From: Azadirachta indica
Taxonomy: Eukaryota; Streptophyta; Magnoliopsida; Sapindales; Meliaceae
Length of the DNA: 64,000 nucleotides
Assembly: GCA_022749755.1 (NCBI GenBank)
Contig: CM040440.1
Span: 22,803,269-22,867,268 of the forward strand
Reading direction: 5' to 3'
The translations under genes and the position numbers were made by a program. Under the pieces are notes generated by a model. It made no database searches. It was not told where the DNA came from and saw only the letters and a program-made list of their open reading frames with translations. This document shows, piece by piece, positions 24,739 to 36,022 of the stretch (positions are counted from its first letter, which is position 1; every line of letters starts with the position of its first letter).

Positions 24739-26480
24739 GAGATGAGATTACTTTGCTATGTCTTTGCTCATGTGACTTTGTAAGATTGCCAGTTTGCTTT
24801 CTATTTATATTTGTTTCTTTAAAGTGGACTATGAACACATAAGTTGGTAGTTGGATTTTTAGATTTAGTTCATTCTTGTGTTTGATTTTGCTAGGACACT
24901 GTTGAAATTGATTAGCTGTTGTTTTCTATCGTTATAAATTTGCTTTTTTTTTTAAAATTTAATTTAATTGTAATTTTGCACGTAGAGCTGTGTATTCTGA
25001 TCAACGCGTAGCAACAGAGTTGCGATGTTTTTAATGATATTATTGCCATTGTTGTTTATATTGATGGCGTGGACTGGTTAAAATGTTTTCAAATCTATGG
25101 CAATTCATTTGAAGAAATTGTTATATGTATAATTAGACACTGTGCTGTAAATTAACTTTATTTGATTCATAAATTAATAATAAAAACAGATTCAGTATGT
25201 GAAATCTAATTCCTAATTCTTTGCAAGGTATTTGAAATGTTTCTTGTAAACTGTTCCTTTGATCAATTGGAAGAAAAGAATATTCATCCTGGAATGAGTC
25301 TGTCTGTCTGACTGACTGTCGCTGGCTTGTATTCTTGGGAATTTACTTATTCATGCCTGGAATAAGATTCTCTCTGCATAAATTTGGTAATGTGTTCTTC
25401 TGTGAATTCTAATTTGAGATATAAGCAGGGTTCCTTGCATGCAATGTCTGATCTGTGTCTCATGTCTAAGCATTATTCTCCTGTTTTATTTTGGTCGCAG
25501 GAAGTTGCTATTGCATCTCTCATTAGGCAAACATTAATTTTAGTTTTAAAGCACAACAACAACAACAATAACAATAATATTGATAATATCTTCTTTCAGG
25601 ATTCCCACTCGTTGACTTACTATTTGCTAGCACTAGTTTGTCACTTCTTTCTCTCTTTTCTGGTATTTCTTTCTAGGGTCTCTATTATGTAGTTTAGAAA
25701 CTTTAGAAAATGATTTTCGGGATCTCTTTGGTCTCTACGGATTATATAGCCTTGTAAATGATAGTTTTAGATACTACAGTTCATGATTTTTATAATCACA
25801 TCTGTACTATCTGGTCATCAGACCAACGATGGATCATCGATCCTGGATGATGATTGATTCTGCTTGCCGTCCTGGGGTGATTGTTCACTAATCGTGTTGA
25901 CGGGATCCGTAAGCCTGGTTTAAGATGTTAGCCTTTACCATCGTATGCTACTGGTGAAGCGGAGCAAGACTTCCTTATTTATACTATCAGCATTTTGTGA
26001 CGTTTATCATGTGAAAATAAAGCCATGTTTGGACGTAAAACTATACCAAACAAATTCACCGCAATTACTATAAAAGATGATTGAGAGCAACAACAATAAT
26101 AAGCCATTTTCTATGTGTTCCAAAAAAAGCTCCTAGTAGATCTAAGTCAAAACAATACAACCACACATTTTACACAGGGCGACATGCTGTTGATAATTTT
26201 AATTTTAAACACTATATAGTGTTTTTGTTAAATAATAAATGTTGCAACGAAGGACGCGATGCATTCTTTACTTTCATAAAGTCTGTAATCCCGTCCCGGT
26301 CGACCGACCGGTTCGGTCAATGTGGACCGGTTTTTATTTCCTTCGAATATCTAATAGTACCCATTCCCTCAATTTTCCTGTCGCGCTCGGGCACCTCAGA
26401 GTTCTTGTGCTAAAATGTTCTCAATTCATCAAGATCCTTGAACCACAGCAAACTGAATTACTCTCTGGATTTCGGACATC
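24739..26480. other. Trihelix 3' region and COX10 promoter
   Basis: No protein-coding exon is supported. A CAA/CAT run lies near 25553-25582. The stretch 25824-25950 can pair with itself and is discussed as a finding. Confidence 0.5.
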
Positions 26481-29101
26481 ATGTGGAGATGCGTTTTCGT
26501 TCGACGACTTCTATCTAACTCTCACTCTCACTCTCACTCTCAGTCCAATCATACTCAACACGCATCGACAAAATTAGGGTTTCTCATCGAAAGCAGATCC
26601 CATGCCATTCGATCTTCTTCTTCAGCCGCCGCCGCATCTGTTGATCTCTCTTCACTGATTCGCCACTACGGCCGCTGTTATTGGGAACTGTCCAAAGCTC
26701 GCCTCAGGTTTTTTTTTTTTTTTTTCAACTTTTTTCCCATTTTATAATTCTTTTGGTATTTATCTTCTTCAAAATTAATTATTCATGTTGTTGTATATGT
26801 AGCATGTTAGTTGTTGCAACATCAGGAACTGGATTTGTATTAGGAAGTGGAAGCGCCGTTGATATAGCAGGACTTTGTTGGACTTGTACTGGAACTATGA
26901 TGGTCGCCGCATCTGCTAATTCTTTAAATCAGGTTTTGATAACTTTTTTCTCAATATTAGTTGTAATTTTCTTTTGCATCATTTGTTATGCTTGGTATGC
27001 AAATTATCAAGGATTTGGCAAGGTGGTTCAACATAACAAGTATGTAGAAAAATGGTTTAAAAAATTGTTTAATCCTCGTGTATTTATCAAAAGTATTGCA
27101 CCTTGCTTCTCTTTGTTGATATTTTTTCGATTGCTTGTTTCTCGATATTATTTTAGGTGTTTGAGATAAGTAATGATGCCAAAATGAAGCGAACGAGGCT
27201 AAGACCACTACCTTCTGGTCGGATTTCTTTACCACATGCAGTTACTTGGGCATCTTCTGTTGGTGTGGTTGGCACTGCTTTATTGGCGTGGAAGGTGGGC
27301 GAATGAATTCATTCCATTATTCTCTGTACTTTTCTTCCAAATATTCTTTGCCAGTGAATGTGTAACATTCTGTCTTCTTCAAAAAGTGTGATTTGCCACT
27401 AGATGAAAGACTAATATTGCAGTTTTGATGACAAGGTTTTTGCAGGCTAATATGTTGACTGCTGGGCTTGCAGCGTCTAATCTTATTCTTTATGCATTTG
27501 TATACACACCGTTGAAGCAGATTCACCCAGTCAATACATGGGTTGGGGCCGTTGTTGGTGCTATTCCGCCACTTCTTGGGTAATTTATTCTTTAATTTTT
27601 AAGTGGCCTCGATGATTTTGTGATATGCCATTTTGTTATTCATAAGCAACACACTGTTTGACATTTAGGGCTAATCTAAAATGTCTTGAATTTTCCTCTG
27701 GTGATAATTAAGAATGAAAATAAGTATGTAAGGTTAAAAGATCATACTGGTTGAAGTGTCACATCGATATTTCTATGATCATAAGTTAACCTCACTTGAT
27801 CCCTTGACGTTAAGTCATAACTTACCGGCCATGTATGAAGGCTTATGCTTATGTCTGTTCTGATTTTCAGGTGGACTGCAGCTGCTGGCCAGGTTTCCCT
27901 CAATGGAATGCTTCTTCCCGCAGCTCTTTACTTTTGGCAAATACCTCATTTTATGGCTCTTGCGTACTTGTGCCGTAATGATTATGCTGCTGGAGGGTAT
28001 GCATATTTGTGGCGGATTGAAGTACTCATGCATGAAATATTTAGCAATGGCTCAATGGTTGTGTTGGAATAGTTTTCCAACGTGGAAGTACACCTGTCTG
28101 GCTTTTGTCCAACATGATATTGCATCTTAACCTGCTCAGAGTAAAAACTTATTGTATATGTGCTCTAAGCTGGAGGCTTATTAAGATATGAACAAGTGAC
28201 ATGATCTAAAATGTTGTTTGCTTCTATTGACCATAGTTTCTGGTATTGATCTTTTGGAAAAAGTATGTTTGGTTGGGGCTTCAGAACATATGATTGAGTT
28301 GATAACATGGATTATATGTGGAGCAAATGAGATCAGTAAACACTTGAATAATGAGTCAGTAAATTATTGAGTGTAGTCCTCTCAGCTGCCTTCTCCTTAT
28401 TTTTAACACATATTTCTGTTCCAGGTATCGGATGCTCTCACTAGCTGATGCTTCTGGTCAGAGAACCGCTTTGGTAGCCCTCAGGAACTGCCTGTATCTG
28501 ATCCCTTTGGGATACTTGGCCTATGATTGTGAGTTATATTGGACCAAAGATCAATTTTCTCAATATTTTAAGCAGAGATTTTACATGTCGGATTTAATAA
28601 GATGGCAGATATTATAATACAAGGATACTTAATGTGCCTTGCCTGATACATATTTCTTCACCTGTGCACTTCCCAGTCCTTCTTTTATGAACTTTACTAA
28701 TGAATCTTATGGTTGAAAAACTGTTTTCTCCTGATTTGTCTAGTAAGCAGTTTCTTAATCTAACTGCATAGTTGTGTTTGAACACATGTTAGTTTCTGCT
28801 GTGGGAATTTGTCTCATTTCACCATTTAAATTAATATGTTTTGTTCGCAGGGGGCCTGACTTCTGGGTGGTTTTGTCTTGAATCATCACTCATTACTCTA
28901 GCAATAACTGCCTCAGCATTCTCGTTCTACAGAGACCGAACTACTCAAAAAGCCAGAAAGATGTTTCATGCTAGCCTCCTGTATCTTCCTGTATTTATGT
29001 CTGGGCTCCTGTTCCACCATCTCACTGATAACCAGCAATCCCTGGCAGAAGAACATTCGGAGGAGATTGTCGAGCTTTCTTCTTCTTCACACAAACTGTA
29101 G
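26481..29101 (+). CDS. COX10: Mitochondrial protoheme IX farnesyltransferase
   Basis: The enzyme converts heme B to heme O in the inner mitochondrial membrane, for cytochrome c oxidase assembly. Exons: 26481-26707, 26803-26932, 27157-27294, 27446-27579, 27871-27996, 28425-28528, 28851-29101; all phases close, giving 369 aa. The N-terminus is Arg/Ser/His-rich (a presequence, with an SHSHSHS run from ACTCTC repeats). The UbiA-type core follows with the Asp-rich substrate site in [18 protein letters not shown], the [10 protein letters not shown] loop, [43 protein letters not shown], and about eight membrane segments. It is ~60 aa shorter than Arabidopsis COX10 because the frame stops at 29101, while the family's C-terminal tail is readable just downstream in another frame. 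Confidence 0.93.
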
Positions 29102-29238
29102 CCACAGAAAGCGAAAGTATTAATAGGAAAAACAAGTCAAGCAATTCCTCAGTTGGCAGACTAGCACGCCCGCCAGTAGCATACGCCTCCGTTGCACCAT
29201 TTCCCTTCCTCCCTGCTCCCTTCTATACTTCTCCCTGA
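29102..29238 (+). pseudogene. Out-of-frame remnant of the COX10 C-terminal tail
   Basis: Reading from 29161 gives LARPPVAYASVAPFPFLPAP, ending in a TGA at 29236-29238. The same motif (PPVAYAS.APFPFLPAP) closes Arabidopsis COX10 as I recall it. The frame lies one base from the annotated CDS and stays open back through a TTC run at 29077-29088, so a one-base change in or near that run would separate the two. Either the allele is truncated or the assembly has an indel. Confidence 0.7.
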
Positions 29239-29948
29239 TTTGTGGAGATGGACTTTAAATCTCTATCGGTTGACATAATAACATCGGGAAGGCAACTGTG
29301 CAAGTTTTCTGGATTTTCTTGAAAACTGTTGTGTCATTATTACTATTATTTTTTTATTTCCTTGTTGGATACAGGGTGGATTGAAAGTTTTGCATTGGGA
29401 GCAAGAGAGGAAAGGGTGATGTATAACCATGGATACCTGCATCGTTGTATATTTTGGATCTTGAAACAAGTTTTCTTCGCAGTTACAAACATTACGAATC
29501 ATTTGTTATTCCAATAATATGAATCGTTTATTATTTCAGTAATGTGCTTTGAGTGTCAAAAATTTGTTAATCCAATTTCAATGTCAGTTTACCAAAAACA
29601 AGTCCCATAGCGTGACCGTTAGAACCAAGCCCCAAATAACCCCAAAAAAAAAAAGATAAATAAATAAGAGAGAACCATAAAGATTAGTTTCAGACATCTG
29701 AAGTTGGTAAACTAGTTCCATCTGTCTCAACTATGAATTTAGTTTCAGAGCAAACTAAGATTAAGATTTGATCCTATTTACGGCACATGCGTAGTGCCAT
29801 ATCCAAAAGAGGAACCAAAACTAAATAGAATTTCAAATCACCCAAGAAATCTAAGCCTGAAGCTTTAACTACAAACAATAGAAATGTATGACGAAAAAGC
29901 ACTTCTTATTACGACGGTTTCGTATCTGTATTCATGTTGGAATTGAGT
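29239..29948. other. Convergent 3' regions of COX10 and the cyclophilin-like gene
   Basis: The two genes converge here. Nothing coding is seen; it is AT-rich with a poly-A run near 29646. Confidence 0.5.
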
Positions 29949-32334
29949 TCAAGACTTATTCGACTTGCTGGTTGTTCTTCGAAATCTCAAGGAAACAGGT
30001 TTTTCCAACACAGAGACTTTAATATTGCTCCAAACTTCGTGTTTGGTTGGAAGTTGTGCAATTTTCTCGGCAATTTCCATATCTTGTGGATGAACAAAAC
30101 CAAAAACAGTGTATACTTTTTTCCATTCATTGTGATTAGCCAAGCTGATAAAGAACTCTGGACCAGAACCCACCCACGCAACCGTTCCTCTTTTTATGAT
30201 GGAACAGAACTCCACTGGAATTTCCTTGAACCTGTTATTATGTACTTCAAGTGTTCCTTGAATTAAAGCAAATGGAGGGCCATACAGAGCCTATCAAGCG
30301 AATGGCAATTTTGACACAAAATTCAAAGATCATAGAGTAAAACACACAAATGTATACAACTGAGAATGTTAACTTTCCAAAGAACATTTTGCCTTGAGAA
30401 AAGAATATTAAATTAAAGCAACAAACCTCATGGGTAATGACTTACATTTTCAATGTGATTTCCTTCAATATCCCAATGGGTCCCTCGGCTTTCTGCACGA
30501 TGAAATTGACAGCCTGCACAATGTCGCGATGCCAACAGCTCAAGGATATAATCAACAGATAATGGGGCACAATCAGGTAAAAGCTGCAAAAATCAAAGAT
30601 CACAAGAAAGCTATGAAGTTAGGAGGCAATACTCATTCTTTACTCTTGACCAAAGGAATAGGAATTGAGAGCAAGCAGAGGACTGAAACCTTTAACAGTA
30701 ATTTAATTCCAGATGGGTTACTGATACCACAAACCAACTTGGTCTTAAGCCATGATCTGGCCTTGGTTAAAAGATTTAGTAGCAAGCATAAAGGCTTGGG
30801 ATGAATGAGAACAGAAAAAAACCAACAAGGATTGGAGTTATCTTTGTATCTAGAGAGTGTGAAATGCAAAAACAAGCACACACCATCACAGAATTGACTG
30901 CAACATTAAGATAATGATGCTGGGAAGTATCTTCCAAGAAAACTTACTTTTACATGAAGAATCCCATGTTCAGTCTCCAATCCAACAACACCCTGCAAGG
31001 AAAAGAGAAAAAAAAAATGCATGACAAATAAAAATGTTACCAAATGAACTAAGAATAACCATTGACTATGTGTTAATGCACATGCTGATCTCGAGATTCA
31101 CACAACATAACAAACCACTTCATTCAGCATACTTCACAGGATCGCAGTACTGCAATGTATATATTCAAAATCCTAGCTTTATGAGCCTAAATTGATTATA
31201 TATAGATTTGAAAAGTTCTACTTAACATTGTCATAGAATAATTTTACTACAAAAGGACAAAAAAAAAAAATACAGAGAGACACTTCTACTGAGAGGACCT
31301 ATAACTTTCTACAGGGGTAATTAACAGTTAAGTGGAACTTTAAGGATGCATGGACGCTGTTGAAAAATCTACAAGGCAGGAAGCAAAATTGTGACACCAA
31401 AATATTTAGTATGTGATGTGCGTTCACACTCACAAGTTTAATGACGTGATGCTCAGTTCAGAGTGTACCTCTTCTATCCCAAAGATTAGTCCTGAAGTCC
31501 ACATAACTTGATCTCCTGCTTCTTTTCTATCGGGGCTCAATATGTCTATCTGCTTCTTCAGCCAACACTAAAGCACAGTGCAAGACAACAATTTCGTAAT
31601 GCGACATTCACAGTGTTACTCATACACCACTACCAACCTTAAGCGAGCCTCAAAGACATCAACAATATTTTGCGTCACCATCAAGCATGATAAACCAACT
31701 AGCACCCACAATTATTCAGAATTGCGCTAAATACCCAACAAATCCTCATAACCATTCATTCAAACTATAGACTCACATGCAATAAACTCATTCGCTCCTA
31801 ATCCTGTTATAAATTCTACTTTTAAAATTTATTTGCTATAACATCAAACTACATAAGTTTTGTCATCAAAATCAGCTTGTCTAAACTACTTCCGCTGAGT
31901 ATAATTAAGAAAAGAAATGAAATAAAACAGAATTCAAATCAAAACCTTACCTCACCAAATCGGGAGCCACACGCTTTCTTATTCCCACAGAAAACCCAAG
32001 AATTACACAAACAAGGCCGATTTTCGGCCTCACACATGCGTTTACAAGCCATGCAACAGTCTTCCGAAGAATTCAACCTGAACTTAGAACCCCAATTCGC
32101 GGAATGACCCCAGAGCTCCAAATGCTCAATTCCTCTACAACATTTCTCTTCTTCACCTCCCTTTTCTCCGCTACCTTTAGATGAAATTGGACCGAAAGAA
32201 ACTTTCCTAGTGGTGCTGGGTTTATAGGTTACAGAAAAACAGAGATAGACCATGATAATGGAGATGCAGCCCAAGAATGAGAGGATCAAAACAGGAATTC
32301 TGCTGAATTCTGAGTCGGTTTGCCTGCGACCCAT
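29949..32334 (-). CDS. Type II membrane protein with cyclophilin-like domain
   Basis: Five exons in phase 0: 32334-31951, 31567-31469, 30992-30948, 30583-30446, 30290-29949; 335 aa. Order: a short cytosolic N-terminus (MGRRQTDSEFSR), one membrane anchor at about residues 13-35, then a Cys-rich PAN/apple-like stretch (CCRGIEHLELWG, CCMACKRMC, CNSWVFCG, ECWLKK). A C-terminal domain has cyclophilin-like signatures (HVKLLPDCAP, CQFHRAESRG, YTVFGFVHPQDMEIAEKI). In cyclophilins the matching words are VFGKV.G..VV..I and FHR. Topology suggests a secretory-pathway membrane. Plant homologues are annotated as peptidyl-prolyl isomerases (At4g17070, from memory). The usual catalytic core is poorly kept, so isomerase activity is doubtful. 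Confidence 0.82.
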
Positions 32335-35300
32335 TTGATTTGACAAACCGTTTTGCTTGCTTGTATTTATTCATTGAGATTGGAAGAAGTACAAAAGAAG
32401 GGACTCTTTGTTTTTCCCCGAGTTCGAGTGCATGGAAGTGTGCAGGGCTGGCATGGGGAGATCAGTGTAACGTGTATATCATTAGACACGTTGTTACTTT
32501 CCTCAAGCCTGGCCCATTATTATAAATTAGATTCCTGCGACAACTTTCGTACGATTTTTTTCTAAATAGCTTTTTCATTTTTATTTTATTTCATAGATTT
32601 ATTCTTGCGGGATGTAATAATCACGGAGGAATATACTTTCTCACACGGTCATATGTTTGTTGTCTTCTTTAAACAGCAATTAACGTCGTCGCTTCCATCC
32701 ACTTTAATGAGAAATTGCCCTCGGAGACGTACAGAAGTTCGTGTAGATTCATGTTGCCCGAAAAACAGGACGTCTTTTCAACACCATTGTCTCGTTTGTC
32801 TCATATCATATGCTTCGGCGCATTGTTTTTGTTTGCCCAATTTTCAATTGTCACGAACCATTTTCCCGTTTTATTGTTCTGTTCTGTCACCAACTTCCAT
32901 TTTTTCGGTTTTTTGTCATGAATGACGTATTACCTACAGCCTCAAAACATGATTCATATGAAGAAAAAGTTATTAACTACCAACAATTTGACCAATTTAG
33001 GAGAACGCTTGCTGCTACCAGAGCTCGGCTTGGCCATACAGAAACCGAACAAAAATTGCAGAAGTGCACGAATTGCAACAGTACACGAGTACTAACCTCC
33101 ATATATTTTGCAAAGATCAACTTTCATTTGTCTAACACAACAATTAGGAACAATTACAGTCAACATCAGATTGCAGCTGAACCAACATCACAGAGGATAA
33201 ACAAAATATCTCAATTAACATAAATTCAGTCGCCTTACAATCTTTGTTTACAGAGTTGAATTACAATGTAGAGTTGTACACAGAGCAGCAGCGGGTAAAT
33301 ACTGAAAAAGGAGTTACCAAAGGGGGAAGGAAACAGGAAAATACTGAGGAGAAAAATTGGAAAGGAAAAATCAATCAATGGGCGCATGTGCTGCGGAAGC
33401 AAAAACTATTCAGGAGCTAGCTATATACCCTGTGCGGTAAAAAAAGACAGTGCAGAAAATTTATTTATCATAAGGAACACCTACAAATAATAACATTAGT
33501 AGTAAGCTTTACTAGTGTTTCTCTGCTTCATAGCTTTTCCCCAATGGGCAAACACAAAATATCCCATCGGCATTTATCCGAAAGTTTTATCATATTTCTA
33601 AAAGAAACGACGGCATTCAACAACCATTGACAAGATAAACTATTTGTTGCAACAAGCCGATACACTCTACCAACTAAAGCAAAATGGTAATATAAAAGAA
33701 TCAGTAAACAAGAGAACAGTGATGACAGAAAAGATTACTCAACCTTGTGAACCGGATCAAAATATATACATATACATATATATATATGGGGTAAAAGCCA
33801 ACATAGTAAACATTAGTAGAGCGGCTACCACAAAGAAGTGTTCTCGTAGACTAAATCCTAGGTTTTTATTTCAGTAAGACATGAAGCATCAACATCATAA
33901 TGGAACTCTTTAATCACCACAGAAAACATCAAGGTCATAAAAAGCAAACAATAACCAAGGAAAATCTATCATGTAAGAGCTGCACATCAACCTTTTTTAA
34001 TTTAACCATTAATTTAGGCTTCTTTAGATATTGAGGAGTTCCAACTTTGAAAAGAGCAGTTGTGGAATGAAATCACTAAATCACAAAATAAGTAGAAAAA
34101 CCAGTAGTCCCCGCCAAAAGTTAGTTTTCCAAACACTTTTAACTGTTGTAAGCAGTAGAAGCATGACAATCCCAAACTAAGCCTTAAAAAACAATGTTAA
34201 CATTAGACTGTCAAATTAAGGTCTCAAAAAGAGTTAGGGAACAGAAAATGTGGCAGTAACTCTTATCATGAACCTTATATCAGTTGAAACAGAGGCATTC
34301 TTCAGTATTTCTCCTAAAACAACCCTCCTCAATCCTTCTGATGTTAGGTAATTTCTAGCAAGTTTCTTGTAGCCAAACACTCTAAAACCAACAAAACATA
34401 TTCTAGCCATATTCAACAACTATCCCATTTTAAGATTGTTGTCCAACTCAAGGTGTAGGTAACACAAACCAACCAAAGAACATCCAACTCCAACAATGAA
34501 AGACCTTGTCCCGAGATGCAGTGAACAAAGATCTTGCAACAAGTTCAGCAGTGGAACACAAAACCTGCGCTGATTTTCTCTATCTAATGAAGTGGAGCCC
34601 ACTGTGAAATCATACCCACCCTGCATCATCCCTTATCTAGATAAGGGATGACAAGAGCTTTCATCACTACTAATCTCCAAAACACACCAAGCATCTGATG
34701 GAGCAATACTGTTTTCATGGTAAAAGAATGAGCATTACAAGACGTAAGAATCCACCAAACTAATCCTAAAACCCAAGAGCTGAAATGACACGTTAAAATG
34801 AAATGGCAAACATATGGTAACAGTCCTTCGGTCTCAAGGGGACCATAACTTGCTTTTGATGACATAAATATGGCAATTTCAATCTTTCACCAGATATACT
34901 CCCAAGGCTCAACTCAAATTCAGAAGAGGAAAAATTAAATGCAAGGCAACACAAACTTTAGCATATTCCTTGAGAAGAAATCAACCAGGAATTGAAAATG
35001 CAACAAACACCGGAAAACAAACAGCTATGAGTGAACAACTTTCATTCTTCTCCCTTAAAATTCAAATCTGCTTCCATAGGTACTTAGATTTCAATTCCAT
35101 AGTAAAAGCAAAGCTATACTGAGGTGCAAGCAGTATCTAAATGCTTGACAACCCAAATCTGTAGGCTAACTATAGACAATAATTCCTACCAGCTACCATA
35201 CGTGGTTCCATGCACCATAGGTTAAGATTAAGGATAGTTGTTATGGCTACGCAAAATATGCTCATAGATTTCTTCTTATACCCAGCAGTTAGTTGCTTGT

Positions 35301-36022
35301 TTACTCAGCTTTCATATTTTCTTTCAGGCTTGGAGCACTGAGAGCAATACGTGGTCCAACATGAGTACATTACCTTATATATCTTAATCGAACTTACCCA
35401 ATGAATTCAGCATAGCAAACTATCCAAAATGCTTTACCAAATATAGAAAAGCCTCAATCTCTCATCAAAAGCTTCCATTAAAACACATTATGCAGATGCC
35501 TCCATATTTGTCCATCAAATGGAGTTCTTATATAGAGAAAAATAAAGAAGCAATTCATACATATCACATACTGAGCACTTCTTCTTTTCATCTCTAATTG
35601 AGTGAAGTCTCCTTACAGCATATAAACTTAAAGACTTGACAAAGTAACCAGTCTTTAGTAGAACCAGGAATGGCCTAAACCAGAGCAGGCCTTCTCTTAC
35701 TACAAAGCCTTTTTAAGTTAGGAAACTTCTCCCATAACATATAGAGGCTGCTAGGCTCAGGAACATGCTCCACTCCAAAATGGTATGCATCCTAATGTGA
35801 AAGCTTCACACAGTCCACATCCTACAGCAGCCTCTTTGTCATCTCAAATCTGTTCCAGAGAAAATTCACTCGTAACCAGAGGGCTCCTTTGTCATGAACC
35901 ATACCACTTGGGGGACTAGAGAGTCTTCAGTGAACTTTTATCTCTCGGTTTATGACACACTAAGCAGAAACAAGATAATTTATTTGAGTACGAAAAAAAC
36001 TTGAGCATCAGTTTTTACCATC
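32335..36022. other. Long spacer: RRM gene 3' region and cyclophilin-like promoter
   Basis: In 3.7 kb I see no exon with family likeness on either strand. Short ORFs at 34.2-34.9 kb (-) do not join into a protein. An ATATAC repeat lies near 33764-33788. Noncoding transcription or an extended 3' UTR cannot be excluded. Confidence 0.45.

Noticed and set aside
34234..34865. Three consecutive minus-strand ORFs as a broken gene
   Set aside because: They sit in different frames, show no domain or conserved motif, and have composition like noncoding DNA.
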